64,000 bases of DNA from Larimichthys crocea (GCF_000972845.2 NC_040022.1:4462680-4526679); one strand, 5' to 3'. Positions 39,360 to 52,559 are shown, counted from the first letter of the stretch. The notes: generated from the sequence alone by a model not told the origin. Made by a program: numbers and translations.

Positions 39360-39570
39360 TATAAAGAGCGAATAAAAGCGACACATTTAACCGTGAAAGC
39401 CTGGCAGCAAACCTACATACAGAACGTTTGTGTAAGTGATTATATTTCCATAAAGCTGTTTGTCTTCCTCTTTGATTGTTCCATAAAAAGGAGCTGTGCG
39501 CCACGGACAAAATATGCCCGTGATCATAAAGCTTTGCTGCTGATCTGAAGGCAAACTCAAGCCAATCACA
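39360..39570. promoter_or_regulatory. Candidate enhancer in the hoxb8a intron
   Basis: The block has CCATAAA at 39448-39454 and 39481-39487 and ATCATAAA at 39522-39529 (TTTATGG and TTTATGAT on the minus strand, Cdx/Hox-like). A TTTGATTG precedes the second site, and AGCCAATCACA lies near 39552. Cdx factors are known regulators of posterior Hox genes; function here is inference from motif clustering. Confidence 0.3.
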
Positions 39571-40179
39571 AGGCCACACAGAAGAGAGAGAATTCAAATA
39601 TTTCTGCTGAATTAAGGAAAAAATCCCTGATGCTTTATTATATTATAATTTGCCTTATTTGTGATAAAACGTCTGCAGACTTTTTTCTGCATGGTCTGAG
39701 CTCACACACATACTCACTCATACGCACATACGCACATACGCACACACTCCTTCCAGGACAATAAAGTTTGTGGATTACATTAAGGAAGAGGACAATGACT
39801 TTGATGGGAGCGCATTCACTGCTCTAATCACATACAAGTCTCATATAGTCTATCTTGTCCGATCACATTATATAAAGCCTGCAGCTTCCTCCTGAAAAAT
39901 ATCTTCAATATCCACCAGTAGATATCCTCCACCAACACCAAACTCCAACCAAACTCCAGCAGAATTCTCTCTATACTGTTAAGAAAGTGCTCTCTCTGCC
40001 TCGCATGGCCTCACCCCTACATCATGGTGTGTGTGTGTGTGTGTGTGTGTGACTGTGTGTGGGCACAGAGCTGCTTTTTATGGTAAAGCAGCAGCAGCAG
40101 AGGAAGATGAAGACAAGGGAGTCTTTATGGAAATGAAGGAACTTGTAAGTGATGTAAATGTCTTGTATGTGTTATTTGT

Positions 40180-40400
40180 CACAGGGCTGGCGCCGTGATT
40201 TCGTGCTATAGGGACTGAAGGGAAGTAGGCGCCACATTCACTGCTGTCACCAGTCATGAATTAAGGGAAATGAGAAACACTTTCCTGGATAAAATGACAG
40301 CACGGACGCTTTGATCTGAACACTGCAACATGCATGGGGGACTTGAACCTCCAACCCCTGGATGCGTCAGTACAGTGCACACTAAACACCTTCCGCTAAC
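40180..40400 (-). repeat. Possible degenerate SINE
   Basis: On the minus strand a B-box-like GGTTCAAGTCC (near 40338) sits about 100 bp from a region with GC-balanced composition unlike its AT-rich surroundings. It shares the GGTTGG...GGTTC phrase with the stretch at 598-650. No family name can be given. Confidence 0.25.
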
Positions 40401-41928
40401 AGCTGTAGGGGATCAGATATCTGCTTTTTGACGTATAAATCCTGAAATCTGTTGTATTTATTTGACATTCTCCTGCTGAAGGATTACACGCTCTTTAACG
40501 GCCCGGGGAAATGATACAAGCTTTGGGATTATGAAACATTTTAAAGAGCTATTACATATGAAACCTTTACAAAGCCAATTAAATAACCCTAAACAAATGC
40601 ATGGCAGTTGGCAGTTGACATTTTGGAGGAGGGAGAAAACGAGGTTTGCCCTCCACAACAGATGCCAATGAGAGCCGAGGCAAAAGACACTAATACCATT
40701 ATATATACATACATTCATTCTTGGACCTAATCAGACTTGACGCTTCTTTTTTTTTTCCATTTTAAAGTCGTACAGAGAATATGATTTCTAACCACAGTGG
40801 TCAAAGTCGTAAAACGGCTCATATTCACGAGTTTAGAATCAAACTCGGATATTAAACCTCCAGCTTGAAGGCTCAGGAGTATTTCAAGACTTATTCAGTG
40901 GGCAAGAGTCTTGATCGGTGCTGGGGTTATAACATAAAAAATGTGTGGAGGTGTGGAGGAGGTGATATCCCTCTTTATAACACAAATTATGAAATGTACC
41001 CCCTCGTTAGAGGGGGGGGTAAACGGGGGAGGATGACCGCCCTCCGCCGCTGCGCTCCATCCTCCCGTTTCACCCACAAAAGAGCGTCCGCCTTTTTTTT
41101 TCTGCTATTATAACTAATAAATCCTCACAGCGGAGCAACCATAATATCCCATCAAACCGTGCACGGGCTGTAACTGCGTGCGTACAAAGCATTCTCGGAC
41201 ATGATCGGCGCGGCTCGACACGCCTGATTTCCTGTTTTGACTCGACTTTTCGGCCCCCGGATGATCAGAGCTGACTTCTCCCGACCCGTTAAAGCTCCAA
41301 AGTATACTGTCTGAAAACTATTAATCATGAGGCTAATCACTGCTGAAGAAGGTCTGAACCTTTCAAGAAGTTTTTTTTTTTTTTTTTTTTTTTTTGCAGC
41401 CCCCGCGTTTGAGTGTTGTTGGCCGCTCGTGTTTAAAAGCTGGGAATGATTTGAAAAGCTGTTACGCACACAGGGGAGCAGGGCCAGACAAGTGCTAGGA
41501 AAATATAAGAGAAGCGTAAGAGATGTAAATTATGACAATTTACAGGCCGAGCAAACGGGAAATCTTCAATAGAGACACACACGCGCAGGGTGCACAGAGG
41601 AAACACTGCAGGGAAAGTGTTCACAGTCTTATAAAAACGTGCCCAAACGTGAATTAGCTCCTGTTATTACTGTTGTCTGGAGCAGGTGGGGGAAATGTTA
41701 GGATGGAAAGGAAGCAGCTCGAGGTGAAAACAGACCTCTGTTGGTTGTTGTTGTTTATTATTTTTCTATTTTATGATCATAATCATGAAGCCACAAAAGT
41801 ACCTGTACAGGCTATAACCCGTCTGCAGCCCCACTTTAAAAAATACAACCGAGAACAGGAGCAATAAACTCACTCACTCACTCTCTCTCTCTCTCTTACT
41901 CTCTAACACACACACACACTCAAATGCA

Positions 41929-41948
41929 CACGTGCGCGCGCGCACGTG
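41929..41948. other. 20-bp perfect palindrome with two E-boxes
   Basis: CACGTGCGCGCGCGCACGTG is its own reverse complement: two CACGTG boxes around an alternating CG core able to form Z-DNA. It lies amid CA-rich sequence in the hoxb8a intron and may have arisen from a CA/CG repeat. Confidence 0.6.
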
Positions 41949-42219
41949 CACGCGTGTACATATGCACGCACGCACACAACAGCACAGCTCAAGAAATATG
42001 GGCTCAAACAAAATGGGCTACTATACTGTACATGTCAATCCTCTCTCTCTAACTCTATGTCTCTCTGACATAAAAATGCCTTCTTGCATAATCAGTCTTT
42101 TTGTGGTTTAAAGCCATCAATTATAAGCTCCACTTCCCCACACTGCAAATAATTTATTTTTTCTTTTTAAAAAAAAATCACATTCTTTTAAGATTTATCA
42201 TCATATTCACAGGCTGTGT

Positions 42220-42500
42220 GTGTGCCACAAACACACACACACACAAACACACACACACTGACACACACACACATGCACACATGTACGAACACACACACAC
42301 TCAAGACACAAAAGCAAACCCGGCTCAGACGTGAACCACACGTACGTTACTTGTGGAGGTGATTTTGGTGTTTGAGTGAGCGGATCAGACAGGCCTTGTG
42401 TGTGTGTGTGTGTGTGTGTAGATCACACACGCTGTAAAGATGCTAAAAAATACTGTTTTATCCTACACACAAACACACACACAAACACACACACATGCCC
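42220..42500 (+). repeat. Interrupted CA/TG repeat region
   Basis: Several short CA tracts, a TG tract at 42398-42420 and further CA units near 42465-42495, with no gene signal. It lies about 0.7 kb from the hoxb8a donor. Confidence 0.8.
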
Positions 42501-43164
42501 CCCCTCCTTGCTTCGACCCTTTGGGGAAGTGGCCACCGTGTAGCCAAATAATCCCAGAGACCACAGGCAAGGCAGTAAAAAGCAAAAAAAAAAAAAAGGG
42601 CAGTAAAAGTTTAACCCGGGTCAGAGCTGCATGTCTAAGATGAGTCTGTGACTGGAAACAACTACCTCCACCAACTCTTTCCCATCTGCTCCATGCAGGG
42701 TTTTTTTGGAGGGGGTTTCACATGGAGAGGTCTCTGAGCTTCAGGTCTCTTCTCCCCCTCCTCCACCATCTCCCACCATAGCTTTATTTTTGACCGCTTT
42801 CCCCTCTTCTCCCTCTGAGCTTCAACCCCCGACTCCATTCGCCCACTATATGGCCGGGGTAATTAAACCCTAAAGTCATTCACAAGTTTTGGTGCCGCCA
42901 GTAAAACCATAAACGTGCTTTTGTCCCCCGCTTTGAACGCAGGAAGCTCTAATTGCTCCTCTTAAGCTGCTGCTTTTAAAACCACTTTTCCAACTTTCTC
43001 CCACCCCGTGTGTGCTACATTTGCTTGTCCTCCCCTCCTGGAGGAGCAGCAGCTTTGCTCCAAACATGGACACTCACCTCTTGGGAGGGACGGATCGGCT
43101 TTGAACAAGGCAAAAGATTAAAAAGAAAAGAAGTAAGAAGTGTAGCCAGTCTCCGTTTCCTCAC

Positions 43165-43597
43165 CTTGCGGCCTCATCCAGGGGAACAGCTGCGTCGGTG
43201 AGGGGCTCTGCTCGGTTCCCTCCGCGTCCTCGCCGCTGAGCCCCGGCGCGCCTCCAAGCTTACAGTCGCTGTACTGGACCAGATCCGCGTCCTGGGCCCC
43301 AAAAAGCGTCTGCCTCTGCAGGGCGTCGTATCCGTAGAAGTTGCCCGGCTCGCCGTGGCATGTGACCGCGCAGGGGCTCTGCTGGTACGGGTTACTTGGC
43401 AGCGTAGAAGCGCTGTGGTGGTAGAAGTCCTGGATCTGCGGAGCGTGCTGGAAGGTGGCGCCGGAGCCCGGGCCGTACACCACGGTGGGCCGGCTACCGG
43501 CCAGGTCCTGCGCGAAACCGCACTCGTAGTAGTTCGGACGTAACGAGTCCCCGCTTTTATATTTGGAGAAGAGCGAGTTGACGAAATATGAACTCAT
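43165..43597 (-). CDS. hoxb8a: hoxb8a exon 1: N-terminal region with hexapeptide
   Basis: The ATG at 43597 opens [20 protein letters not shown] and [12 protein letters not shown], the group 8 amino terminus. [51 protein letters not shown] and [17 protein letters not shown] follow as in other Hoxb8 proteins. The hexapeptide LFPWMRP is at residues about 137-143. The donor is GT at 43163-43164. The exon has 433 nt and ends in phase 1, matching exon 2. No insertions are seen in this half, in contrast to hoxb6a and hoxb7a. Confidence 0.96.
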
Positions 43598-44143
43598 CTT
43601 TTGTGTTGTTGTTGTTTTTTATTGTTGTTTCAGTTTGTGTTCGGCTCGGCGGAGTCAGAGAGGGACTGAAGGAAGCGACCGGCGGCTTTCAGTTGTGTTT
43701 TCTTTTTTTTTTTCTGCTTCTGTCGTGCGGTTTGAGGCAGAGAAACACCGACACACACACACAGACCGAGGGGAGGGAGAGAGAGAGAGAGTGAGGCAGG
43801 TCTGCCGCCGGTGTCGGTGACCGTTGTTGTGGTGTTTCCCCCCTCACGGCCACAACAGACGAGCGGTGTGAGTAACGGTAACGGCAACCAGCCAGAGCAG
43901 TAAGAGCCACAACAACCACAGCGACAACAATAACAACAATCACACCGATTCCATAAAATCTCCGGCGAAGAAGAAGAAAAAGAAGAGGAAGGAGAAGAAG
44001 AGGGAGAAGTAGAGGAGGAAGGGCTCGTGCGCATCACAATTCCGGTGTTAGCGCTGTAAGCGGGAGCCCTGTCGCGCTCTCAAACGGGTTTTCCGTGATT
44101 TACTCCTCTGCAAATGAGTTGTTTCATATTTTTTCTCCCTCCC

Positions 44144-44185
<42 letters not shown>

Positions 44186-44470
44186 GCACTCTCTCCCTCT
44201 CTTTCTCTCTCGCTCTCCTCCTGGCCCCGGTGTGTGTGTGTGTGTGTGTGTCGGTTTCAGGGATAATTTGCATCTATTATCAGCTCTTCATCCCATTGGC
44301 TTTTTCCACGCACATAGACACACAAGCACGAGCGCGCGCGCGTGCACGCACGCAAACACACACATAGAGAGTCTATTATACACTTTTTTTTTTTTTTTTT
44401 TCCTCCTGTTTTTTGCGCCTCTATACCCGCACGCGCCTCTAAGCCTTAGATGATAGTCTCCCGGCTCCGG
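43598..44470 (-). promoter_or_regulatory. hoxb8a: hoxb8a 5' UTR and proximal promoter region
   Basis: Upstream of the hoxb8a ATG. It contains GA-rich and CT-rich tracts, an octamer ATTTGCAT (44266-44273) and CCATTGG (44293-44299), which is a CCAAT box on the minus strand, 20 bases apart. POU and NF-Y binding would be the expected reading. No TATA box is evident and the transcription start cannot be placed. Confidence 0.4.
44149..44183 (+). repeat. (CT)n microsatellite
   Basis: CT tract within the hoxb8a upstream region, continuing as imperfect pyrimidine repeats to about 44218. Confidence 0.9.
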
Positions 44471-44699
44471 GAGCTCCGCGCGCCTGAGATAATGCAAAGG
44501 GGAGTGAGAGAATGAAGAAAGAGAGGAGAAGAAGAAGAAAAAGAAGAAGAAGAAGAAGAAGGGGAGGAGGAGAGAGGGGGGGGAGAAAAGGTACAGCATC
44601 AAGCCAGAAAGGAGGAGGATGATAGGGAGGAGGAGGAGGGAAGGGGCGGCGGGGTGGGGGGATTAATGAGAATTCTGCCGCTTTGCATCTGATCAAAAG

Positions 44700-44733
44700 C
44701 ACACGCGCGCACACGCGCGCGCGCGCGCGCACA
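44700..44733 (+). repeat. Alternating CG/CA tract (Z-DNA-prone)
   Basis: ACACGCGCGCACACGCGCGC and further CG units form an alternating purine-pyrimidine stretch of over 30 bases upstream of hoxb8a. A similar stretch lies at 44330-44345. Confidence 0.8.
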
Positions 44734-45026
44734 CTACTCTTTCAAGCAGCCAACCAAAAGAAGAAGAGATGGATTTTTTTTCCCCCCTATACTTTAAAGC
44801 TGAGATTGGGTTGGGTGGAGGTGGTGGTGTGTGGTGCGGGTGATGGCGTTGCATCGTTGAGAGCGTCTCTCTCATTAATTGCTCTTTCTCATTTCTCCTC
44901 TTGAACCCTTAAAGGGGCGCGCGTGGCTGCTGCTGCTGCTGCTGCTGCATGGGAGCGAGGTGAATGAGGCCCGAAAATGTCAGGCAGCCTGGTGGAGAGA
45001 GGTTAACACAGACTGAGGAGTGAGGG

Positions 45027-45058
<32 letters not shown>

Positions 45059-45059
45059 G

Positions 45060-45360
45060 GGGTAGTGTGCTTCCTAATTGGTATTGGTTTTAACAAGTAC
45101 GAGCCTATAAATGTAATTGAGGTTTTAAAACCAGTTGTCGGAGCCTTTTTCTTGTCTTCCATTCCCAGCCTGACTGCTGCTGCTGCTGCTGCTCCTGATC
45201 AGAAGAGCTCAGGGGCCCCTTGGACGCACGCTTCCTGATCATCGTATACTTTTATAAATATGATCTCCATAAACATGCGAGGAGGACTGGGGAGGGTAAT
45301 AGAGTAGGAGAAAGTGGCTGTAAACGCTTTAACAAACTATAAAGCTCCATAAAGCGGAGG
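45060..45360. promoter_or_regulatory. Candidate regulatory block 1.5-1.8 kb upstream of hoxb8a
   Basis: This stretch has little simple repeat, unlike its surroundings. It contains CCTAATTGG near 45072, CCTATAAATGTAATTGAGG near 45103-45121, and CCATAAA at 45268-45274 and 45349-45355. Homeodomain and Cdx-type motifs in complex sequence next to a Hox promoter suggest a conserved element. Conservation itself cannot be seen from one sequence. Confidence 0.3.
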
Positions 45361-47823
45361 GGCAGTGTTTGCTTGTTTACGTCCTCGCAGCAGAGAAACA
45401 AAAAGAGGGCTTTTTTTTTTTTTACGACGCGCCCTTTGCGCGACCGGAGGCCGTAAACGCCTCATCCTTTGCCCGGTATTTAATTGTTATTTTCGCCGTG
45501 GTTTTTCCATAAGGCCGTGGTCCTTCCTGTCCTGTCTGAGTGTAAAGGTGGAGGTGGGGTGGCGGTGTAGATAGAAGGAGGGTGTTTTATTTTTCTAACG
45601 AGGGATAAGTTGTGGAAAAGGTTAAGCTCGGACTTGTACAACAGCCGGGGCTCGTAAAAAGTAAGATGGCCTAAAGTGTAGCGATTAGCCTCAAGTGTGG
45701 AGTTATTTCTGCTTAATTTTAGGGAACCTCAAAGTTGGCCGCAGTCAGACATGATGGAGGTGTGTGCAGGTACAGCAGATTCCGCTAATATTATTTAGTT
45801 TTGATTCTCTCCTCTGTGCGTCCGTTGCTCGCCCACAGCAGTCAAATAAAAATGTCATTACACGAATTCAATTTATTTAGATTATACAGCTGTGACACAA
45901 GAGGCCCAAACGTTGCCAACGCGGCTGAATTACACACTGTGTTGAGGTAAATCAGCTGATTGCACGCGTGACTTTCTGAAGGAGTAATTGCCGCAATATT
46001 TTCCCAATTTATTACCCAGAATATGATCTTATTGAAACTTCACCGCGCCGTGTTTTACACTTCCAATAAAGCGTTTGCTTATGAGATCAGTTGGTGAGAA
46101 AGTCACCGAACGAGCGTCCACGCGTCTCACGCAGTGGAAGCCACGCAAGCCACTAAATTGGGTTAGAGACGCTGTAAACAACTGGAGCAGAAACTGGATA
46201 TCAGTTCTGGTGCGTCTTTACGCGTCCACACGAATGAAACCATCCTGACGGGAGAGGAAGTAACACTGCACATATGGATCCAGATTTTATTCCCAATTTT
46301 ACCAGAGGAAAAACATTTCCTCATCGAGTACACAAGCATGTGCAGCCCCTACACACCTATACATGCCTGCATATAGAGCAGGACACGCGTAAGGTGCGTC
46401 CTTGGTGTTGATTTTACGCACACACCCACGTAAATAATTTAAAAATAAACATTTCCTGGCAGACTATATCCTGCACGCCTATGGGTTAATATTTTCCAAG
46501 GCCTCAACCCTTCCTCTTCACCCCCCTGTACGCTGTGAAAATGAGCTGAAGCCGCTTCACATGTGTGGATGTTCTAAAGCAAAGTCAAAAAGTCCTAATC
46601 ACCTCACTTCTTCATTAAAATGCCCTCTTTAAAATACATTAAGAGGAGGAATACGGCAAGTTTCACCCCTCATAGAAGCTACAGGAGCTGGTGTCTGTGC
46701 GTGTCTTCCATAAAGGACAGCAGAGCCTCAGGCGGAGCTGGGTTTTATCGGTGGAGCAAGAGCGCCATCAAGCGCTCGGTGACGGTAAAACCACGCACAG
46801 GCGGTGGGGATGAAAGCAGGCCTGTAATGCTTTATGGTTGTATTAAGTGCGCACATAAAGCTACATAAGCTGCTTTAAAATCAAAGTGCGTGTTGTAATT
46901 GGAGGCCAGATGTGATGGTTGATTTGGGAGTTGTGGGAGAAAAAAAGGGAAGTGAAGACAGAGCGGAAGTACAAAGGAAGAAGAATCCTGGTGACAAGCT
47001 CTGTAATGAGTTTATATGTTTGATTCACATTGTTAGACAGTCAGATGAGAAGTGCACTTTAAATATAACAATAATAACAAAAGAAAAATCACTTCTTTTA
47101 TAATTTCATCTCAAACAGACACCAAACTAAAGATCAGATTCATGTTTACAGAAGTCCGTCAGCGTAAATATTAACTCTGTACAAAGCTTCTTAAATCACT
47201 CTGGCGACATGAGCACAATTCTCGCGAGATGTATTCACTGTGATTTTTTTGTTGTTGTTATTTTAAAGCTTTTTATTTTATTTTATCTTTTTTTATGATA
47301 TTGATACTTCAAGCTTTACATTACTGGAAATACCCGTAACACCTGTGATATAACATTATATTAATTCATTACAATTATTAAAGTATCATTTAATAGCTTA
47401 TATTTACATTTGTTTGACAAAAACTCTTAATATTTATGATATATATATATATATATAATATATATATATAAGAACAAAATAAAAATAAAAAATAAATTCC
47501 ATACTGAATAATAGAAACATATAAATAAAATATATTAAATTATATATTAATACTAAAATAATATTTTAGACTTCTGTGTTGATTGTATTTAAGATTCATG
47601 TTTATCTTTATTTATTTTATTTTGTTGCTTGTTAGAATTATCACTATATTGCCTAAAAGTAATTAATAAAACTCATATTGAAATTAATCATAGAGTGTTA
47701 AACAATAAATAAATAAAATAAAAAGTGAAAAGTGAAACGTCAGTGCAGTGCAGTGCGAAGTCCAGTTCACACAAACCCGTTTTATTACCACAGATGATCG
47801 TTGCTTTTATGTTTGAGGGACCT

Positions 47824-47824
<1 letters not shown>

Positions 47825-47867
<43 letters not shown>
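47825..47867 (+). repeat. (TG)n microsatellite
   Basis: A perfect TG tract in the hoxb8a-hoxb9a spacer. Confidence 0.95.
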
Positions 47868-47868
<1 letters not shown>

Positions 47869-49643
47869 GTTCCTAAATTACCGGCTGTAAACAGACTGTA
47901 AAAGCGGTTGTTACCATTATCTGAGGAGACTGCAGCCCAGATCCTCAGTTTCACCCCGTGTGGAAATGTGAGCCGTGTGAGGCTTTCACGGCGGTGAGAG
48001 AGCTTCCACAATAACAGGCCTAATAATGACAACTCGTGTAATCCCGCTTTAACCCGCTAAACCCTACAGACAGCCGCTCGAGAGTAAAAAAAAAACAAAA
48101 AACATTTGGAGCTTCCTCTGTGTGTGAAGGTTCAACATCACGTAAACATTTCTCTGCTGCTGCTGCTGCTGCTGACCCCCCCTGCTGCGCAGCCCCAAGC
48201 CCGGGCCCCGCCGTGCCCTTTAGGCCGGAAAAGAAGCATGAGAGCCGGCCACAGCACACCCTGTCTGTCGGGGCTGTTTTTTTTTTTTTTCTTTGGAGGG
48301 GGGGGTTCATGTCTACAGCTGTAAGGATGCATCTGAGGGGGACAAAGGGAGGTCGGACTGGAGACAACATAGAGCCAAACGGCTAGAAAACCATAAAACT
48401 CCCAAAGCTGAAAAGAAAAGTAGGAGGAGGAGGAGGAGGAGGAAGGAGTCTCATCCTCTCTGCTACAATACAAAAGTAGCACAGACTCAAATGAGGAAAA
48501 CACTGAGTTTTCACCTCTGAACATGATTTTCGCTTCGTGTTCGGGCCTCTCCATCTCTCCGCAGGCTCTCTCACATCTGGAAGAACACTAATATTTGTCT
48601 ATCAGTCCCATAAGCTCCAAATAAAATGGGATTTGAAACTTTCCCTCTAATATTTCCTCTCTCTGTGTGTCTTTCCTCACCCCCCCCCCTCCTTCTCTTT
48701 CTTTCGGCGTGTTTGCTTTACAGCCGTTTAGTTCTTAACCTTCAGAAATTTATACGCTATAAACTTTTATTGCCGTCATATCCTTTTATTGCGCCGCACC
48801 GCATTGAATCCTCTTTCTCTCTCCTCTCTTCTTCTTTTCCGTCTTCCTTTTTGCTGGTTTTTTTTTTTTTTTTTTTTTTACGACAGTCGGCGGCGGCTTC
48901 TTCCAACCCGCACGCATCCGCTCCCGCATCCCTCATCACCCCCTCCTGCTTTTTTTTTTTTTTTTTTGACCCGGAGCTTCGAAGACCCCCGGTGCGTGCA
49001 AGCACATCCTGCTAATCTCGTGCTGTTTGTTTCCGTGTTTGAAAAATAGGAAGTGTGCAAAACAACTGACGTGAGAAAGAAGAAGAAGAGGAGGAGGAGA
49101 GAGAAAGAAGAGAGAGAGAGAGAGCTGCTGGTGTTTTATTGGCCCGGAGGGGGAGAAATACTATCAGATCTTTTCTTCTTTTCTTTTTTCTAAGCAAGGT
49201 AAAATAAAATAAATGATACAAACCCTGACGGCCTGCCCTGCTCTGCTCTGCTCTGCTCTGCTCTGACCGGCGGAGTCCACTTGTGGTTTTACAATTACAG
49301 AAGAAATAAATGCAAGGAAGCCTCATCTTTCCTGTGAAGCTCCACCGGGCGACTCACTGCAAGAAATCAAACCCGCTCGGAGATTTGTGGCTTTGAAACA
49401 ACTGCTGTGAATGCAGATGGATGTGAATCATTTGGAAGAAACGGAGCGATGGTGCTGTCTGTGTGTGTGCCGCTGCTTTAACCGTTTGTAAAGGAATGGG
49501 CCAACAGGGGCCAACTGCACGGACCGCAAACAGATAATATGAGCGAGTCTGCTGCAGGATGACATCTTCATGTCACAGCGTTAGTTATTGGTTACTTTTA
49601 GGTTTCATTTTAATTCTTCAGATCACTATCTGCAACCATTTAT

Positions 49644-49698
49644 TTCTTCTTCTTCTTCTTCTTCTTCTTCTTCTTCTTCTTCTTCTTCTTCTTCTTCT
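49644..49698 (+). repeat. (TTC)n trinucleotide array
   Basis: About eighteen TTC units; the plus-strand open frame over it is poly-Ser and spurious. Confidence 0.95.
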
Positions 49699-50334
49699 CT
49701 GACTACTTGTTATTATTATCGGTTTTCGTGGATTTTTAATGCTTGTTTTTATTTGTTATTGCACTTAAAATCAATCCTCATTATTACAAAGAGCTCGAGT
49801 TATTATAAAATAATATGAAGTATTTTAGCTTACGTATACATTAATATTTAAAATAAATTATAAAGTTTCCCCGTGCATTATGTTTTATTATGTATTTGTG
49901 TATTTAATTATTTACTTACTTAATTATTTTATTTTAGTAGTTTTTTTAGTCGTTTTTTTCCCTTTTTCCTTTCTTATTTTATTTTATTTTATTTTATTTT
50001 ATTTCATTTTATTTTAACTTTTGGTGGGTGAGTACAAACGTTGCTTGACCAACAAAGAATTTAAATAATAAATGTATAACTGCCCTAACTGACTGATAGG
50101 AAAGCTTTATATTTATTATATTCTTAAATCCAGTCCTCTTTAATACTTCATATTATTTTATAATAACCTTTTTTTTTTTCCAGAGCTTTCAAACCACGTC
50201 TGAACCGTCTACCCCATGTGCACTTTGGGGTGACTGTTTTGAACTCTTGTTGCGTATCTCTGAGCAGAATACAGAATAGATCAACAACATACTTTAATAC
50301 ATGAAGGGCAACACACACGCAACACACTTAATTA

Positions 50335-50545
50335 TATTATTAATGTTGTAATTCTCTTCTGTAATGTTTATATATATATGGTGTATAATAATAAGATATA
50401 TATTATATATATATATCACCCAGTGCACACACTGTTATTATATCTGATGTATTATTATTATTATTATTTATTATTCTTATATTATTATTAATTATTATTA
50501 ATTATTATTATTATTATTATTATATTATTATTATATATTTTAGTA
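50335..50545 (+). repeat. TA and ATT low-complexity region
   Basis: TATATA and ATT runs with imperfect inverted symmetry; no gene. Confidence 0.85.
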
Positions 50546-52559
50546 TTATTATTTCTCTGCCCACTCAGAGTTCAGCTGTAACACGTGCAGAGCAGCCCGC
50601 AGCATTTTGGCTCACCGTCCAACTTTAATGAGTCCAGAATGGCTGATGTGATCTGATCCATACAGCCGTTTGTATCAGTGGGACCATAACTCTCTTTGAG
50701 AGAATTTATGAATATGAATGATATTCTCTGCTGCTTGATGAATTATAGAAGCTGTGCGGTGTAAAACAGCTCATTCAGTGTGGGGGACAGGGGAGAGCTG
50801 CTCTGGGGCCTGCCGTGCTCTAACATCCACCCAGAGTGTGTCAGCGCAGCCGCTTATTATCTGTAGACTCTGTTTTAATATAGGAGGATAAAGTGAAGAC
50901 ATATTGGATTGGCCACGTTCGCCCCGACTTGAAATATGAATTTTGCCAGCAGCAGCACGTGGTTTGTCTTGTGCAGCCCATTTAGTTTCAGAAAATATCA
51001 CTGAAATGATGAGGCCTGCACCTACTTTAGCCGCACAGCTAAATCACCGCACAATGAGCCAATCTGGATTTTTCCATTGCCTCACAGTTGGGATATATTA
51101 CAGAGAAGGGGAAGATGGGAGTTTGAGGTGGGGGTGGGTGGGGTTGTGGGACGCAGTGGGTTGTGTGTTTGGGTGACAATTTCAGCAACATAGCCCCCCT
51201 CTAACAACTGACTCCAGACCAGTGACATGCACGCTGCAGAGATTTTATGAGAAACAGACTGAAGAGAAATTTTCTGCTGATCCAGGTTTCTGTTGGTGCC
51301 TAGATCCAGATCAGACTCTATTACAGAGCGTAATTAGACAGTGACATTAGATTTATACAGTATATAATGCATATATCTGTCTCATTACTGCATGTATAGA
51401 TCAGAAAAACATGGCTAAGCAGCAAACTCCAGACTGACTCCAGATGAGACAGATGAACAGATTTCTGCTGTTGTGAAACTTTGGCTTATTTTGTATGCCT
51501 GAACATGACAATAATTTGTCACAAATGTTGGTTCTATTCACTATTTAATGAGTAGTCTTTCCACATGAGTGCATACAAAAGGCTGTGTTTGTATCAGTGT
51601 ACTCTTCTCGTGTGTAGAAGCCCTGCTGCCTCTCATTTCATCCACGAGGCGAGCTGTGCTGCTCCTGGTTCTGCCCTCTCCTACAGATGAGGCCATGATG
51701 TCTCCCTGGTGTTTCCAAGCCTCCACAACTGAAAGTCATCCTTGTATTAACCTGATGTGAGTGTGTGTTGTGGTGTGAGGATTCCTGCACGCTGCATTCT
51801 CTTAGATTTACTGTGCCATGTGTGAACCCCCCCCAAACACACACACACACACAAACACACACAGAGGTGGGCAGCTTGCAGTTGCTGTCCTTCCCTGGGA
51901 CTGCAGACTGAGGCTGGAGGGAGGCCTGCAGCAGAGAGCAGCTTCTGGATTTAATGAAGCTCCGACCCTGCTAGACCTCAGAGAAGTATCACAATCATCC
52001 GCCGTCGAGTCCACAGATGGTTTATGGGATTGCTTTGTTGGGGCCCAAGCCTAAAGCTGCTTAAATCCTGAGGCCTCATTGGTTGGGCCCAGCGGTGCAG
52101 GGTGAAGCAGAGAAGCTGTGCTGAGACTTTGTTCACCATCACATTTCTTTCTTTACACTGGGGCTGTTTACACTGCTTTCACTGCCTGACACCGCTGCTA
52201 CACACACACTGACTGAGACATCATGTTACAGTCTATTTTAGCATTTAGCACATAAACATTTGTTACACATCAACACGCTCTATCATCATCATAAACCATT
52301 ATTTTATATGTTCATTGCTGTATTTGCCAAGAGCCATAACTTATCCTTTATATTTCCTCCTGTTATATATTTATAACAGTGTATAAACAGTTAATAAATT
52401 GATATTCTCATGCTTGCATCTAGTTACAAGCAGATATGAGACCATTTTAAGTGTTATAAGATATTAATGTATTATAACTATAAACAGTTAGTCAGTGCTT
52501 GATATTATAACATGTTGTAATGATTTGTCTTCATGCAACTCAGTTTAATTTTGTTTACA

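Larger units (their letters stand above)
37730..43164 (-). other. hoxb8a: hoxb8a intron (5.4 kb)
   Basis: Bounded by GT at 43163-43164 and AG at 37730-37731, phase 1. The length is large for a Hox8 intron, which in mammals is below about 1 kb. It holds CA and CT tracts, a T run near 41370-41394, a possible SINE remnant (40180-40400) and a block with several CATAAA motifs (39360-39570). No exon is visible inside it. Confidence 0.8.
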
